From: Paraburkholderia phenazinium
Lineage (GTDB): Bacteria > Pseudomonadota > Gammaproteobacteria > Burkholderiales > Burkholderiaceae
Direction: 5' to 3'
DNA length: 64,000 bases
Assembly: GCF_900100735.1 (NCBI RefSeq)
Contig: NZ_FNCJ01000009.1
Span: 248,001 to 312,000 of the forward strand
In this document: positions 53,172 to 61,290 of the stretch, one piece after another
Layout of the letters: each line of letters begins with the position of its first letter
How positions within the stretch are numbered: position 1 is the stretch's first letter
Made by a program: the position numbers and the translations under genes
Notes under the pieces: generated by a model
What the model saw: only the letters and a program-made list of their open reading frames with translations
What the model was told of the DNA's origin: nothing
The model's database searches: none

Positions 53172-53750
53172 ATGAATCCGGAAGGCGTTTCGGTTTTCTA
53201 TGGATCCTTCGAACGTCCGACCTGTGTCGCCGAACTCCGTCCTCCGCTCGGTGTACAGGTCAGCTCTGTCGAATTTCGAACCGTCCGACCGCTGCGTGTT
53301 CTCGACTTCACGCTCCTCGAGAAATCCCACGGGATGGCGCTAAGCTACTTTCAGGACGATTTCCGCAATCGCGCAATGCTGTTTCGTCTCTTGCGCCATC
53401 TGCACGACCGTATCAAGACGCCGATTCGTCCTGGGGAAGAACACGAATATCTGACCACACAGGTCCTAGCCGAATATCTGACTGCAATACATCAACCACC
53501 GTTGGACGCCGTCGTGTTCGGATCCGTGCAACACGAGGAAGGGAAAAATATCGTCATTTTCGGACGCGCGCTCGGTGCATTTCACGCTGACACCGGATGG
53601 TCAACAGATCCGCTTCGCGTAGTTCCCGATACTGTCGAAGCCGTATTAGTCAAAAGGGTCGACTACTCAACCTCTCCTGTCCAAATTCCGGGGACTAGTT
53701 CGGATCAGATCGATTCGGATGACGATTATTGGAATCCACCCGAGCGCTAA
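53172..53750 (+). CDS. RES domain part of the split toxin gene
   Basis: 192 residues from an internal ATG; the same frame is open from 53010 and adds TVIYELTDQSIFRGRQVTSL and NPARELHAPPPSVAKAGR, typical RES entry sequence. RES motifs: Arg in IFRGR, GRMNPEGVSVFYGS (Tyr) and CVAELRP (Glu). RES domains cleave NAD+ in toxin-antitoxin systems. No Xre-type antitoxin is adjacent. As a separate protein from 53172 it would lack the conserved Arg, so it is probably inactive unless the TGA is read through. Confidence 0.72.
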   Translation: MNPEGVSVFYGSFERPTCVAELRPPLGVQVSSVEFRTVRPLRVLDFTLLEKSHGMALSYFQDDFRNRAMLFRLLRHLHDRIKTPIRPGEEHEYLTTQVLAEYLTAIHQPPLDAVVFGSVQHEEGKNIVIFGRALGAFHADTGWSTDPLRVVPDTVEAVLVKRVDYSTSPVQIPGTSSDQIDSDDDYWNPPER

Positions 53751-53942
53751 TGCGCATAAAGGTCTTGGCAAGATTGACATCGAGTTGCAGTCGACTGGTG
53801 GGCTCTGTCTTCTTGACTGGCGTAGACGAGTCAGCTGCAGGCGTCAGCGAGGCGCGAGGCATAGCCCACGAACCCTACGTCGGAACGCCAAGATGCCCGA
53901 CCGGATGTTCAACCTACGCCGGACCGGACGGGGCCTTTTTTC

Positions 53943-54006
53943 ACTGTACAGTAAATATTGGCATTCTACCGAATATTCACTATAATGCGTATATTTACTG
54001 AACAGT
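53943..54006 (+). promoter_or_regulatory. Promoter inside a 16-bp inverted repeat (AbiE-type operator)
   Basis: TTGGCA (53958-53963), 17-nt spacer, TATAAT (53981-53986). It is flanked by ACTGTACAGTAAATAT (53943-53958) and ATATTTACTGAACAGT (53991-54006), which are inverted copies matching at 15 of 16 positions. AbiEi antitoxins are known to bind inverted repeats around their own promoter, so this is a credible autoregulated promoter for the whole downstream array. Confidence 0.8.
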
Positions 54007-54025
54007 AAAGAAGGTCTTGGCCCCT

Positions 54026-55120
54026 ATGTTTGAGTCTCCTCTGACCGGACGACAGCTCATCACCCAGTTCGTGGACGCGCTACAGGAGCTTCCGGAAGTG
54101 GACGCCGACCTCGACCACTGGGAGCCCGTGAGAACGCATGGCGACCGTGGATACGACGCCCAGGTCGATCTGCACGTCGCCGGCAAGTCCTTTGTCTTGC
54201 TGATCGAAGTCAAGAAATCCGTCTTCCCCCGAGATGTCCGTCAAGTGGCCTGGCAACTTCGGGAAGCGAGTCATGGACGACCTGCAGGGCAAGGGCAAGC
54301 GCCGTTGCCGCTCCTCGTCGCCGAATCCCTCTCCCCCGGCGCGAAGGAGCTGCTCAGAAGCGAGCACATCGGCTATTACGACAGCGGCGGCAGCCTGTAC
54401 CTGCCAGCGCCCGGTGCGTACCTCTACATCGAAAAGCCGCCGCCCAAGGCCCTTGCGAAGTCGGTACGCACGCTGTTTACCGGACGGCGCGCCCAGGTGC
54501 TCCACGCACTGTTGGTGCAGCATCAGAACTGGTTTGGCGTCACGGAACTGGCACAGCAGGCGATTGTGTCGCCCGCTACCGCCTCCCAAGTGTTGACCGA
54601 ACTGGAGCGCTTCGACTGGCTGGTGGCGCGTGGGCAAGGCCCCAGCAAGGAGCGTCATCTTCGCGAGCCGACGGCCTTGCTGGACGCATGGGCCAAGCAG
54701 CTTGCCACTATCCGCCCGCCAAACTTGCGACGGTACTATGTGCCGGGCACAAAGGCCGAAATGCTGGCGATGCGGATTGGTGAAGTCTTTGATATGCACG
54801 ACGTCGAGTACGAAGTCAGCCACGAGGCGGCCGCGCAACGTTATGCACCATTTCTTTCCAACGTCTCCCAGGTCCGTGTGCGGGCGCTAACCGGTGCGAA
54901 CGCCGATGCCGCGATTGGTGACCTAGGCGCGCACGTCGTCAACGAAGGCGCCAACTTGGGCATCATTGATGCCAAGTCATCGGGCGAACTGTTGTTTCGC
55001 GACAGAGTCGATGGCCTATGGCTCGCCAGCCCCATCCAAATCTATCTCGACCTGTTGCGCGGCGAAGGCCGCTCCAAGGAAATGGCCGAGCACTTCCGCA
55101 AAGAAAGGATCGGCTTCTGA
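54026..55120 (+). CDS. AbiEi-like type IV antitoxin/transcriptional regulator
   Basis: 364 residues from ATG 54026 (AAGAAGG upstream; a TTG at 54017 is less likely). The N-terminal part has GYDAQVDLHVAGKSFVLLIEVKKS, a D-x(n)-E-x-K pattern like a restriction-endonuclease fold. A winged helix at about 150-225 (VTELAQQAIVSPATASQVLTELERF) is the DNA-binding part, and the C-terminal half is the AbiEi-type domain (YYVPGTKAEMLAMRIGEVFD). It is expected to repress the promoter and neutralise the nucleotidyltransferase. The stop overlaps the next start as TGATG. Confidence 0.8.
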   Translation: MFESPLTGRQLITQFVDALQELPEVDADLDHWEPVRTHGDRGYDAQVDLHVAGKSFVLLIEVKKSVFPRDVRQVAWQLREASHGRPAGQGQAPLPLLVAESLSPGAKELLRSEHIGYYDSGGSLYLPAPGAYLYIEKPPPKALAKSVRTLFTGRRAQVLHALLVQHQNWFGVTELAQQAIVSPATASQVLTELERFDWLVARGQGPSKERHLREPTALLDAWAKQLATIRPPNLRRYYVPGTKAEMLAMRIGEVFDMHDVEYEVSHEAAAQRYAPFLSNVSQVRVRALTGANADAAIGDLGAHVVNEGANLGIIDAKSSGELLFRDRVDGLWLASPIQIYLDLLRGEGRSKEMAEHFRKERIGF

Positions 55121-56031
55121 TGGCCAAGCCCGCAACGCTCGACGGTTACAGCGACCAATACACGGTGGACTGCGAACGTGTCCTCGTGACACTGCTGCGA
55201 GGTCTCGGACCGTGGAAGGATTCGGTCTACCTGATCGGTGGGCTCACGCCGCGGTATCTCGTCGCCGCGCGGCCTCCTGTGGTGCCAGCGCACGCGGGGA
55301 CGCTGGACGTGGACATCGTGATCGACCTGCAAATCCTGGCCGATACCGAGGCGTATCACACGCTGGAGGACAACCTTAAGAAGATGGGCTTCGAGCGCGC
55401 CGAAAACGAAGCCGGGAAGAAACTCTCGTGGCGTTGGCAGACCCGCACCGAACACGGTGCGCTGATGGTCCTGGAACTACTCGCGGACGCGCCGGATCTC
55501 GCCGGCGGCAAGGTACAGCCCCTGCCGACCGAGGGCACGATCTCGGCCCTGAACATCCCGCACTCGTCGATCGTCTTCGACCTGCATCAGGTAACCGAAA
55601 TCCAGGCGGAGCTGCTGCGCGGCAACGGCATCGCCACCGAGAAGATCAAGCATGCCAATCTCGTCAGCTTTACGTGCCTAAAGTCCTTCGCGTTCGACCA
55701 GCGCTTCGAACGCAAAGACGCACACGATCTGATCTATTGCATCGAGCACGCGCCCGAAGGCGTGGACGCCGCGGCCGAAGCCTTCCGAAAAGAATGCGCT
55801 GGCAAGCATGGCGCGATCATCGAGGCCTCGCTGGCAATCCTGCGCAGCCGCTTCGCCAACGACGAGAAGACAGAGGGCTATCGCAAGGATGGCCCCGTAT
55901 CGGTCGCCAAGTTCGAGCTGGGCGAAGGCGATGAACCCGACCAACGCGAAGCGCGGGCGTTGCGGCAGCGTCAAGTCAACGACGTGATTGAACAACTCCT
56001 TGCCCGGCTCGCCGAGGGGAGCACCGCATGA
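55120..56031 (+). CDS. AbiEii-like nucleotidyltransferase (type IV toxin)
   Basis: 303 residues. VYLIGGLTPRYL followed by TLDVDIVIDLQIL carries the GG...DxD motif of polymerase-beta-type nucleotidyltransferases, as in AbiEii/MenT toxins, which add nucleotides to tRNA. Later conserved-looking segments are HANLVSFTCLKSFAFDQRFERKDAHDLIYCIEH. It is coupled by a 1-nt overlap to the AbiEi-like gene and by ATGA to the endonuclease gene. Confidence 0.8.
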   Translation: MAKPATLDGYSDQYTVDCERVLVTLLRGLGPWKDSVYLIGGLTPRYLVAARPPVVPAHAGTLDVDIVIDLQILADTEAYHTLEDNLKKMGFERAENEAGKKLSWRWQTRTEHGALMVLELLADAPDLAGGKVQPLPTEGTISALNIPHSSIVFDLHQVTEIQAELLRGNGIATEKIKHANLVSFTCLKSFAFDQRFERKDAHDLIYCIEHAPEGVDAAAEAFRKECAGKHGAIIEASLAILRSRFANDEKTEGYRKDGPVSVAKFELGEGDEPDQREARALRQRQVNDVIEQLLARLAEGSTA

Positions 56032-56945
56032 GCTTCCCCGCAGACATCAAGGGCTGCATGAAGGACTGTATCCTTTCGCTCTTCTGGCCTCGCAAGGACA
56101 TCGTAGGCTTCTTTGAAAAGCACGGATGCACCAAGGCAGAGATTGCGCCTCTACAGCTTGAGGGTGAAAACGCGCTCAAGCGCCCCGAAGTTGTCGACGC
56201 CCTGTTTGCAGCGCTCGCAGTACGCTCTGATCAAGGCCTCGGACCATTCCGCGCGATGCTGCAGTCGCTGCTCAACTGGTCGCACTTTGATCCTTATTAC
56301 TTCGACAAGCTGCACAAGCTCGACCGGGGCACCGCGAACAAAAACCTCGAGCATCTACGCCAACTGCAGGAAATCCGGGACGCGAAGATCAAGGCTGATC
56401 GTGAGCGCCGGGCCGCCCAAGAGGCAGTACAACAGAAACCGACGGCATCGCTGGATCAACTACGTGCCGAGTACCTCGATCTGCTCGCTAACAAGACTTC
56501 GCGGCAGCAGCGCGGATACGCACTGGAGCGCATCCTGATCGAACTCTCGCGCCTTTCGAATTTGGAGGCTACCGAAGCATTCCGGGTGCACGGGGAACAG
56601 ATTGATGGCGCGGTCAAGTTCGAGGGAGAGCACTATCTGATCGAAGCGAAGTGGCAGGAACGCTCGGCGAGCAATGAACCCGTGTATCAGTTTGCTGGAA
56701 AGGTCGCGGGGAAACTGTACGGGCGCGGCCTGTTCATTTCTGTGAATGGCTTCAGCCCCGAAGTCATCCGCAGTCTCGTGATGGGCAAAGAGATCCAGAC
56801 TCTCTTCATTGATGGAGAAGATTTGATCCTTGTCCTGGAGGGCCACCTGAGTCTTCGCGAAATGATCGATCGGAAGGTCAAGGCCGCACAAACCAGAGGG
56901 CTCATCTATGTCCATCCGATCTCTGGCATCGAGAAAAAATTCTAG
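56028..56945 (+). CDS. Mrr-like restriction endonuclease domain protein
   Basis: 305 residues, start overlapping the previous stop by 4 nt. Residues 1-150 are helical with a coiled-coil-like stretch (LRQLQEIRDAKIKADRERRA). From about 155, RGYALERILIELSRL and GEQIDGAVKFEGEHYLIEAKWQ give the Mrr-type PD-(D/E)xK core: a Glu, an Asp in IDG, then E-x-K. KVAGKLYGRGLFISVNGFSPEVI is also Mrr-like. It presumably cuts DNA. Such a gene is not a normal part of AbiE. Confidence 0.8.
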   Translation: MSFPADIKGCMKDCILSLFWPRKDIVGFFEKHGCTKAEIAPLQLEGENALKRPEVVDALFAALAVRSDQGLGPFRAMLQSLLNWSHFDPYYFDKLHKLDRGTANKNLEHLRQLQEIRDAKIKADRERRAAQEAVQQKPTASLDQLRAEYLDLLANKTSRQQRGYALERILIELSRLSNLEATEAFRVHGEQIDGAVKFEGEHYLIEAKWQERSASNEPVYQFAGKVAGKLYGRGLFISVNGFSPEVIRSLVMGKEIQTLFIDGEDLILVLEGHLSLREMIDRKVKAAQTRGLIYVHPISGIEKKF

Positions 56946-56957
56946 GGACGGGTCGAC

Positions 56958-57734
56958 ATGGCGCAATTCAACGATTGGTGCTTGGCAGTCGATACGCCCG
57001 TAGGCAACCACTTCATCAGAGTTATGACGGGACAGCCGGAGCGCCTTCCGGTGGGCATCCAAGCTACCGCTGCCATTGTGCCGGCACACTATGCATCAGA
57101 AGAACAGGTCGCCCGTGCCCTTGCGCGTCTGGGCAAGCCAGCGGCGGCTGCGCTGATTCAGGGCAGACTACCTATCACTAAAGCGATCCGATCCGGAGAT
57201 CTTGGAGAGATTTATGCGACTGAATGGATCGACGCGCATAGCGGGTATCGCGCGCCAATCAAGCGATTGCGCTGGAAAGACCACCGCAACATGGCGATGC
57301 GCGGCGATGATGTCATCGGCATCCTCCAAGATCCTCAGACTCAACGGCTGCACTTTCTGAAGACGGAAGCTAAGAGCCGTGCCGCCTTGACGGCTCAAGT
57401 CCTTACGGATGCGAGGGCGGCTCTCGACAAGGATGGTGGTCTGCCTTCTGCACATGCGCTTTCGTTCATCTCCGCGCGATTGCTCGAACTGGGCAATCTA
57501 CCGCTTGCCGACGCCATCGACGATGCATTGCTCAAGCATGGGATTCCGGCTCAAAACGTCCAGCATCTTCTCTTCACCTTCTCTGGAAATCCGCCGGATG
57601 CCCTGTTGACTGCCGCTCTTCAGGCATATCCAGGAGCGATCAACCAGTGGGGTGTCGGGCTGCGCGTCGAGGGTCATGCCTATTTCATTGGAGCGGTCTA
57701 TGACCGAGTGATCGCTGATGCCAACAACACCTGA
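56958..57734 (+). CDS. HamA-like DUF1837 nuclease (Hachiman-type)
   Basis: 258 residues. GDLGEIYATEWID (Glu84), LRWKDHRNMAMRGDDVIGIL (Asp117/118) and LKTEAKSR (E137-x-K139) form a PD-(D/E)xK site in the DUF1837 arrangement of HamA, the nuclease effector of Hachiman anti-phage systems. It lies 12 nt after the Mrr-like gene and overlaps the helicase start by 17 nt, which is the HamA-HamB order. The call rests on motifs and pairing with the helicase. Confidence 0.8.
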   Translation: MAQFNDWCLAVDTPVGNHFIRVMTGQPERLPVGIQATAAIVPAHYASEEQVARALARLGKPAAAALIQGRLPITKAIRSGDLGEIYATEWIDAHSGYRAPIKRLRWKDHRNMAMRGDDVIGILQDPQTQRLHFLKTEAKSRAALTAQVLTDARAALDKDGGLPSAHALSFISARLLELGNLPLADAIDDALLKHGIPAQNVQHLLFTFSGNPPDALLTAALQAYPGAINQWGVGLRVEGHAYFIGAVYDRVIADANNT

Positions 57735-60700
57735 GGCAATTACGGCAGACATCGCGGAAGCGGCAACTGCCGGCTTCCGTGGAAGTCTCATTGCGCGAGG
57801 CCAGGCGAGAGCAATCATCTGGCGCGGCGGAGTGCTCCCCCCCGACGCTCCGGCCTTCGCAGCACAGCTCAGCTACGACCTGCGTTCTTATGGCTACGTC
57901 CTTCTCGGGCTTGGCCTTCGCCTGCGCGAGCTGGGCGGCTCGGACGCGCAGGCGCGGATCGCATTCGAGCAAGCCGCGATGGCCCTCGAGGCGGTGATCG
58001 CCAAAGGTAATCCCGATGAGGCTGATCGCGATTTTCACTTTGTGATGGCGGCGGCGAGCTACCACCTTGCGCACCTTTCCGCGCGCGCCTACTCCCTGCT
58101 GGCGATCGTCGCGGCGGACGCGAATTTCGCCCCTACGGAACGAGTCCTGACCTTGCTGATGAGGCGGGACTTCCGCACACTGCAAACCACTGTTCTCGAT
58201 TTCCGAGTTTCCGGCGAAGGCAGTGACACCGAGATCGCCGCACGGATGCGGGCCAAGCTCGACAGGGTCGGGGTGTGGATCAACTTGGCCGGCGACGGGG
58301 AAGACATCCTTTTCGAAGGCCTGGACAAAGCGCTGACGGACACATTCATGGCAGGGATGTCGCTATTCCTGCTGGCTCTCGAACGAGGCGAGCATACGTT
58401 GCTTGACCAGGCGCTGGAACGGCTTCGCACGAACCTCTCCGTCTGCAGCGAAATGAACATGCTTCCACAGTGGTGGGTGAGTCGAATCGCGATTCATCTG
58501 CTTTCTGACCTGTGGTCAAGCACCTTTCATGAGAGGGTCCCGTTCCGGCCTGCAGGCGGCGAAGCGGCCGACTGGCCCGCGCTTCGCGGGCTGTTCATTG
58601 CACTGTTGCATAGCCGCTCAAAGGCCGAGGTAGATCTCTGGCCTTCGCAGATAGAAGCTGCCAATCGCGCTGTCGACCAGTCAGATGATCTGGTTGTCTC
58701 TTTGCCGACCAGCGCAGGCAAGACCCGCATCGCCGAACTGTGCATACTGCGATGCCTCGCCGGCAAAAAGCGAGTGGTCTTCATCACTCCGCTGAGAGCG
58801 CTGTCTGCGCAGACCGAAGCGAACCTTCAACGGACATTTGCCCCGCTTGGCAAGACCATCTCGGCGCTCTACGGCAGTATCGGCGTCAGCGGCTTCGATG
58901 AGGATGCGATCGGCGAGAGGGACATCGTGGTAGCCACCCCGGAGAAACTCGACTTTGCGCTGCGGAACAACCCTGCCCTTCTCGATGACGTCGGTCTTCT
59001 CGTCTTCGATGAAGGACACATGATCGGGCTCAACGAGCGCGAGGTTCGCTACGAGGTGCAGATCCAGCGGCTTCTTCGCCGTCCGGACGCGCATCAGCGG
59101 CGGATCGTTTGTCTCTCAGCGATCCTGCCAGATGGCGATCAACTCGACGACTTCGCGGGTTGGTTAAGACGAGACCATCCTGGTGGACTGATCAAAAATG
59201 ATTGGCGACCGACCCGCCTCCGGTTCGGCGAAGTGGTGTGGACGTCGCCCACAGCCCGATTGAACCTTCGCGTCGGCGACGAACGCCCCTGGGTGCAACG
59301 CTTCCTCACAGGGGAGACGCCTCCGAATTGGATTCCGCCGAAGCGCCGTCGTACGACCTTGTTTCCCAAAGACCAGCGCGAACTCTGCCTAGCAACAGCC
59401 TGGCGGCTGATCGAGGACGGCCAGACCGTACTTATTTTCTGCCCGGAGCGGCGTAGCGTCGAACCCTTCGCCGACGTGATTGTCGATCTTCACGAGCGCG
59501 GCGCTCTGCGCTCGCTGCTCCAAGCCGATCCCGCGATCCTCAACACCGCGATCGCACTTGGCAAGGAATGGCTCGGGCCAGACAGCGCGATCCTCAAATG
59601 CCTGCACATCGGCGTCGCACTTCATCACGGAGCGCTCCCAACCGCCTATCGCAAGGAGGTCGAGCGCCTGCTGCGCGACAACGTGCTCAAGGTGACCATT
59701 TCGTCGCCGACCCTTGCACAAGGACTCAATCTATCAGCCACAGCCGTCGTCATGCACTCTCTTCACCGAAACGGTGAGAGGATCGAAATCTCCGAGTTCA
59801 AGAACGTCATCGGCCGGGCCGGACGCGCCTATGTCGATGTCGAGGGCATTGTGCTTTTCCCCATGTTCGATGAGATCGCAAAAAAGCGACGCAACTGGGA
59901 AGCGCTCATCACCGATCTCGGTGCAAGAGAGATGGAGAGCGGCCTGGTGAGGCTGGTCACGGCCTTGCTGACGCGCATGCACGCACGCATTGGCGGCGAC
60001 CTCAATCAACTGATCGAGTACGTCGTCAACAATGCCGCCGCCTGGACGTTCCCGGAAATCGCGAACGAAGCGCCCGAGGACCGCGAGCGCGCCCTTGCCA
60101 ACTGGGAGCGGCATATCGCAACACTCGACACGGCCATCCTCGGTTTGATCGGCGACAACGACATCCCCGACGAAGGCGTCGAGGCGGCACTGGATGATGT
60201 TCTTCAGTCCTCTTTGTGGCACCGCCGGCTTTTACGCCAGAACGAGCAAACTCAGCAGGCTCTCAAGGCGGGTCTTCTCTCCCGAGGCCGGCTTATCTGG
60301 AGTCAATCGACATCAGCGCGCCGTCGGGGCTATTTCCTTGCAGGGGTCGGACTGACGACGGGTCATGCACTCGATGCGATCGCCGAGGATGCCAATCGCC
60401 TTCTCATCGAAGCCAATGGTGGCATCCTGCAAGACGACGCCGAGGTTGCGATCGCCGCCGTCACCGCGCTGGCGGAACACATCTTCACGTTCTATCCTTT
60501 CACGCCCGACCCCATGCCAGCAAACTGGCGGGACATCCTGCGTGCATGGCTGCTCGGTGAGCCTCTTGCCGGCATCGCCGCCGGCCAGGAATCCGATACG
60601 CTCCAGTTCGTCGAGGGAGGATTGGTTTATCGTCTTCCCTGGGCAATGGAAGCAATACGTGTGCGAGCAGAAGCGAATGGGGACACGGTAGGCGAGTTGC

Positions 60701-61230
60701 CACTGGACGTATACGAGCTCCGCTTGGCGGTGGCCTCAGTGGAAGCCGGTACTTTGAATCGTTCGGCGACAATCCTCATTCAAGCCGGCTTCAACTCCAG
60801 ACTCGCTGCCATCAAGGTCGCGACAGACACCAGAGCGACTTTCCAGACGGCCCACGAACTCCGGCATTGGCTCAACTCGGAAGCCCTGGCGGCGTGGAGC
60901 GAAAAACCTGACTGGCCGACCCCAGAAACGAGGGAAATGTGGATGGAGTTCGCGCAAAGCTTCATCCCTCAAGCGAATCGTGTCTGGGCCGATCGTCGGT
61001 ACGGGGCAAGTGTGCAGTGGCTTGGCGTGCCACTACCACCAGGTACTCCCGTTCAAATTCACCATTGGAATGGCCAGTTCAGCGTACTTACGGTGGACGG
61101 TACTCGGGTGGGCATGCTGCTGCATGCCTTGAGTCCCAGGAGAGCCGGTTTGCTCCTCGCCCAGGTGGCTCAAGACATTGGCTGGCTCGACCTCAGTTAT
61201 CTCGGACCGGATGACTTATTTGATATCTAA
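57718..61230 (+). CDS. HamB-like superfamily 2 helicase (Hachiman-type)
   Basis: 1170 residues. An N-terminal helical region of about 320 residues is followed by helicase motifs: PTSAGKTR (motif I, about 330), TPLRALSAQ (Ia), TPEKLD, DEGHMIGL (motif II, about 429), SAIL (III), SSPTLAQGLNLSA (V) and NVIGRAGRAYVD (VI, about 695). The long C-terminal part has helical regions of unknown role. HamB monitors DNA and releases HamA nuclease in Hachiman. It starts inside hamA, so expression is coupled. Confidence 0.85.
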   Translation: MPTTPEAITADIAEAATAGFRGSLIARGQARAIIWRGGVLPPDAPAFAAQLSYDLRSYGYVLLGLGLRLRELGGSDAQARIAFEQAAMALEAVIAKGNPDEADRDFHFVMAAASYHLAHLSARAYSLLAIVAADANFAPTERVLTLLMRRDFRTLQTTVLDFRVSGEGSDTEIAARMRAKLDRVGVWINLAGDGEDILFEGLDKALTDTFMAGMSLFLLALERGEHTLLDQALERLRTNLSVCSEMNMLPQWWVSRIAIHLLSDLWSSTFHERVPFRPAGGEAADWPALRGLFIALLHSRSKAEVDLWPSQIEAANRAVDQSDDLVVSLPTSAGKTRIAELCILRCLAGKKRVVFITPLRALSAQTEANLQRTFAPLGKTISALYGSIGVSGFDEDAIGERDIVVATPEKLDFALRNNPALLDDVGLLVFDEGHMIGLNEREVRYEVQIQRLLRRPDAHQRRIVCLSAILPDGDQLDDFAGWLRRDHPGGLIKNDWRPTRLRFGEVVWTSPTARLNLRVGDERPWVQRFLTGETPPNWIPPKRRRTTLFPKDQRELCLATAWRLIEDGQTVLIFCPERRSVEPFADVIVDLHERGALRSLLQADPAILNTAIALGKEWLGPDSAILKCLHIGVALHHGALPTAYRKEVERLLRDNVLKVTISSPTLAQGLNLSATAVVMHSLHRNGERIEISEFKNVIGRAGRAYVDVEGIVLFPMFDEIAKKRRNWEALITDLGAREMESGLVRLVTALLTRMHARIGGDLNQLIEYVVNNAAAWTFPEIANEAPEDRERALANWERHIATLDTAILGLIGDNDIPDEGVEAALDDVLQSSLWHRRLLRQNEQTQQALKAGLLSRGRLIWSQSTSARRRGYFLAGVGLTTGHALDAIAEDANRLLIEANGGILQDDAEVAIAAVTALAEHIFTFYPFTPDPMPANWRDILRAWLLGEPLAGIAAGQESDTLQFVEGGLVYRLPWAMEAIRVRAEANGDTVGELPLDVYELRLAVASVEAGTLNRSATILIQAGFNSRLAAIKVATDTRATFQTAHELRHWLNSEALAAWSEKPDWPTPETREMWMEFAQSFIPQANRVWADRRYGASVQWLGVPLPPGTPVQIHHWNGQFSVLTVDGTRVGMLLHALSPRRAGLLLAQVAQDIGWLDLSYLGPDDLFDI

Positions 61231-61290
61231 CCAGCGTAAGAGAAGATTACGAGTGGTACAGGGACTACCAGAAAAGCAAGGAAGAGACGA

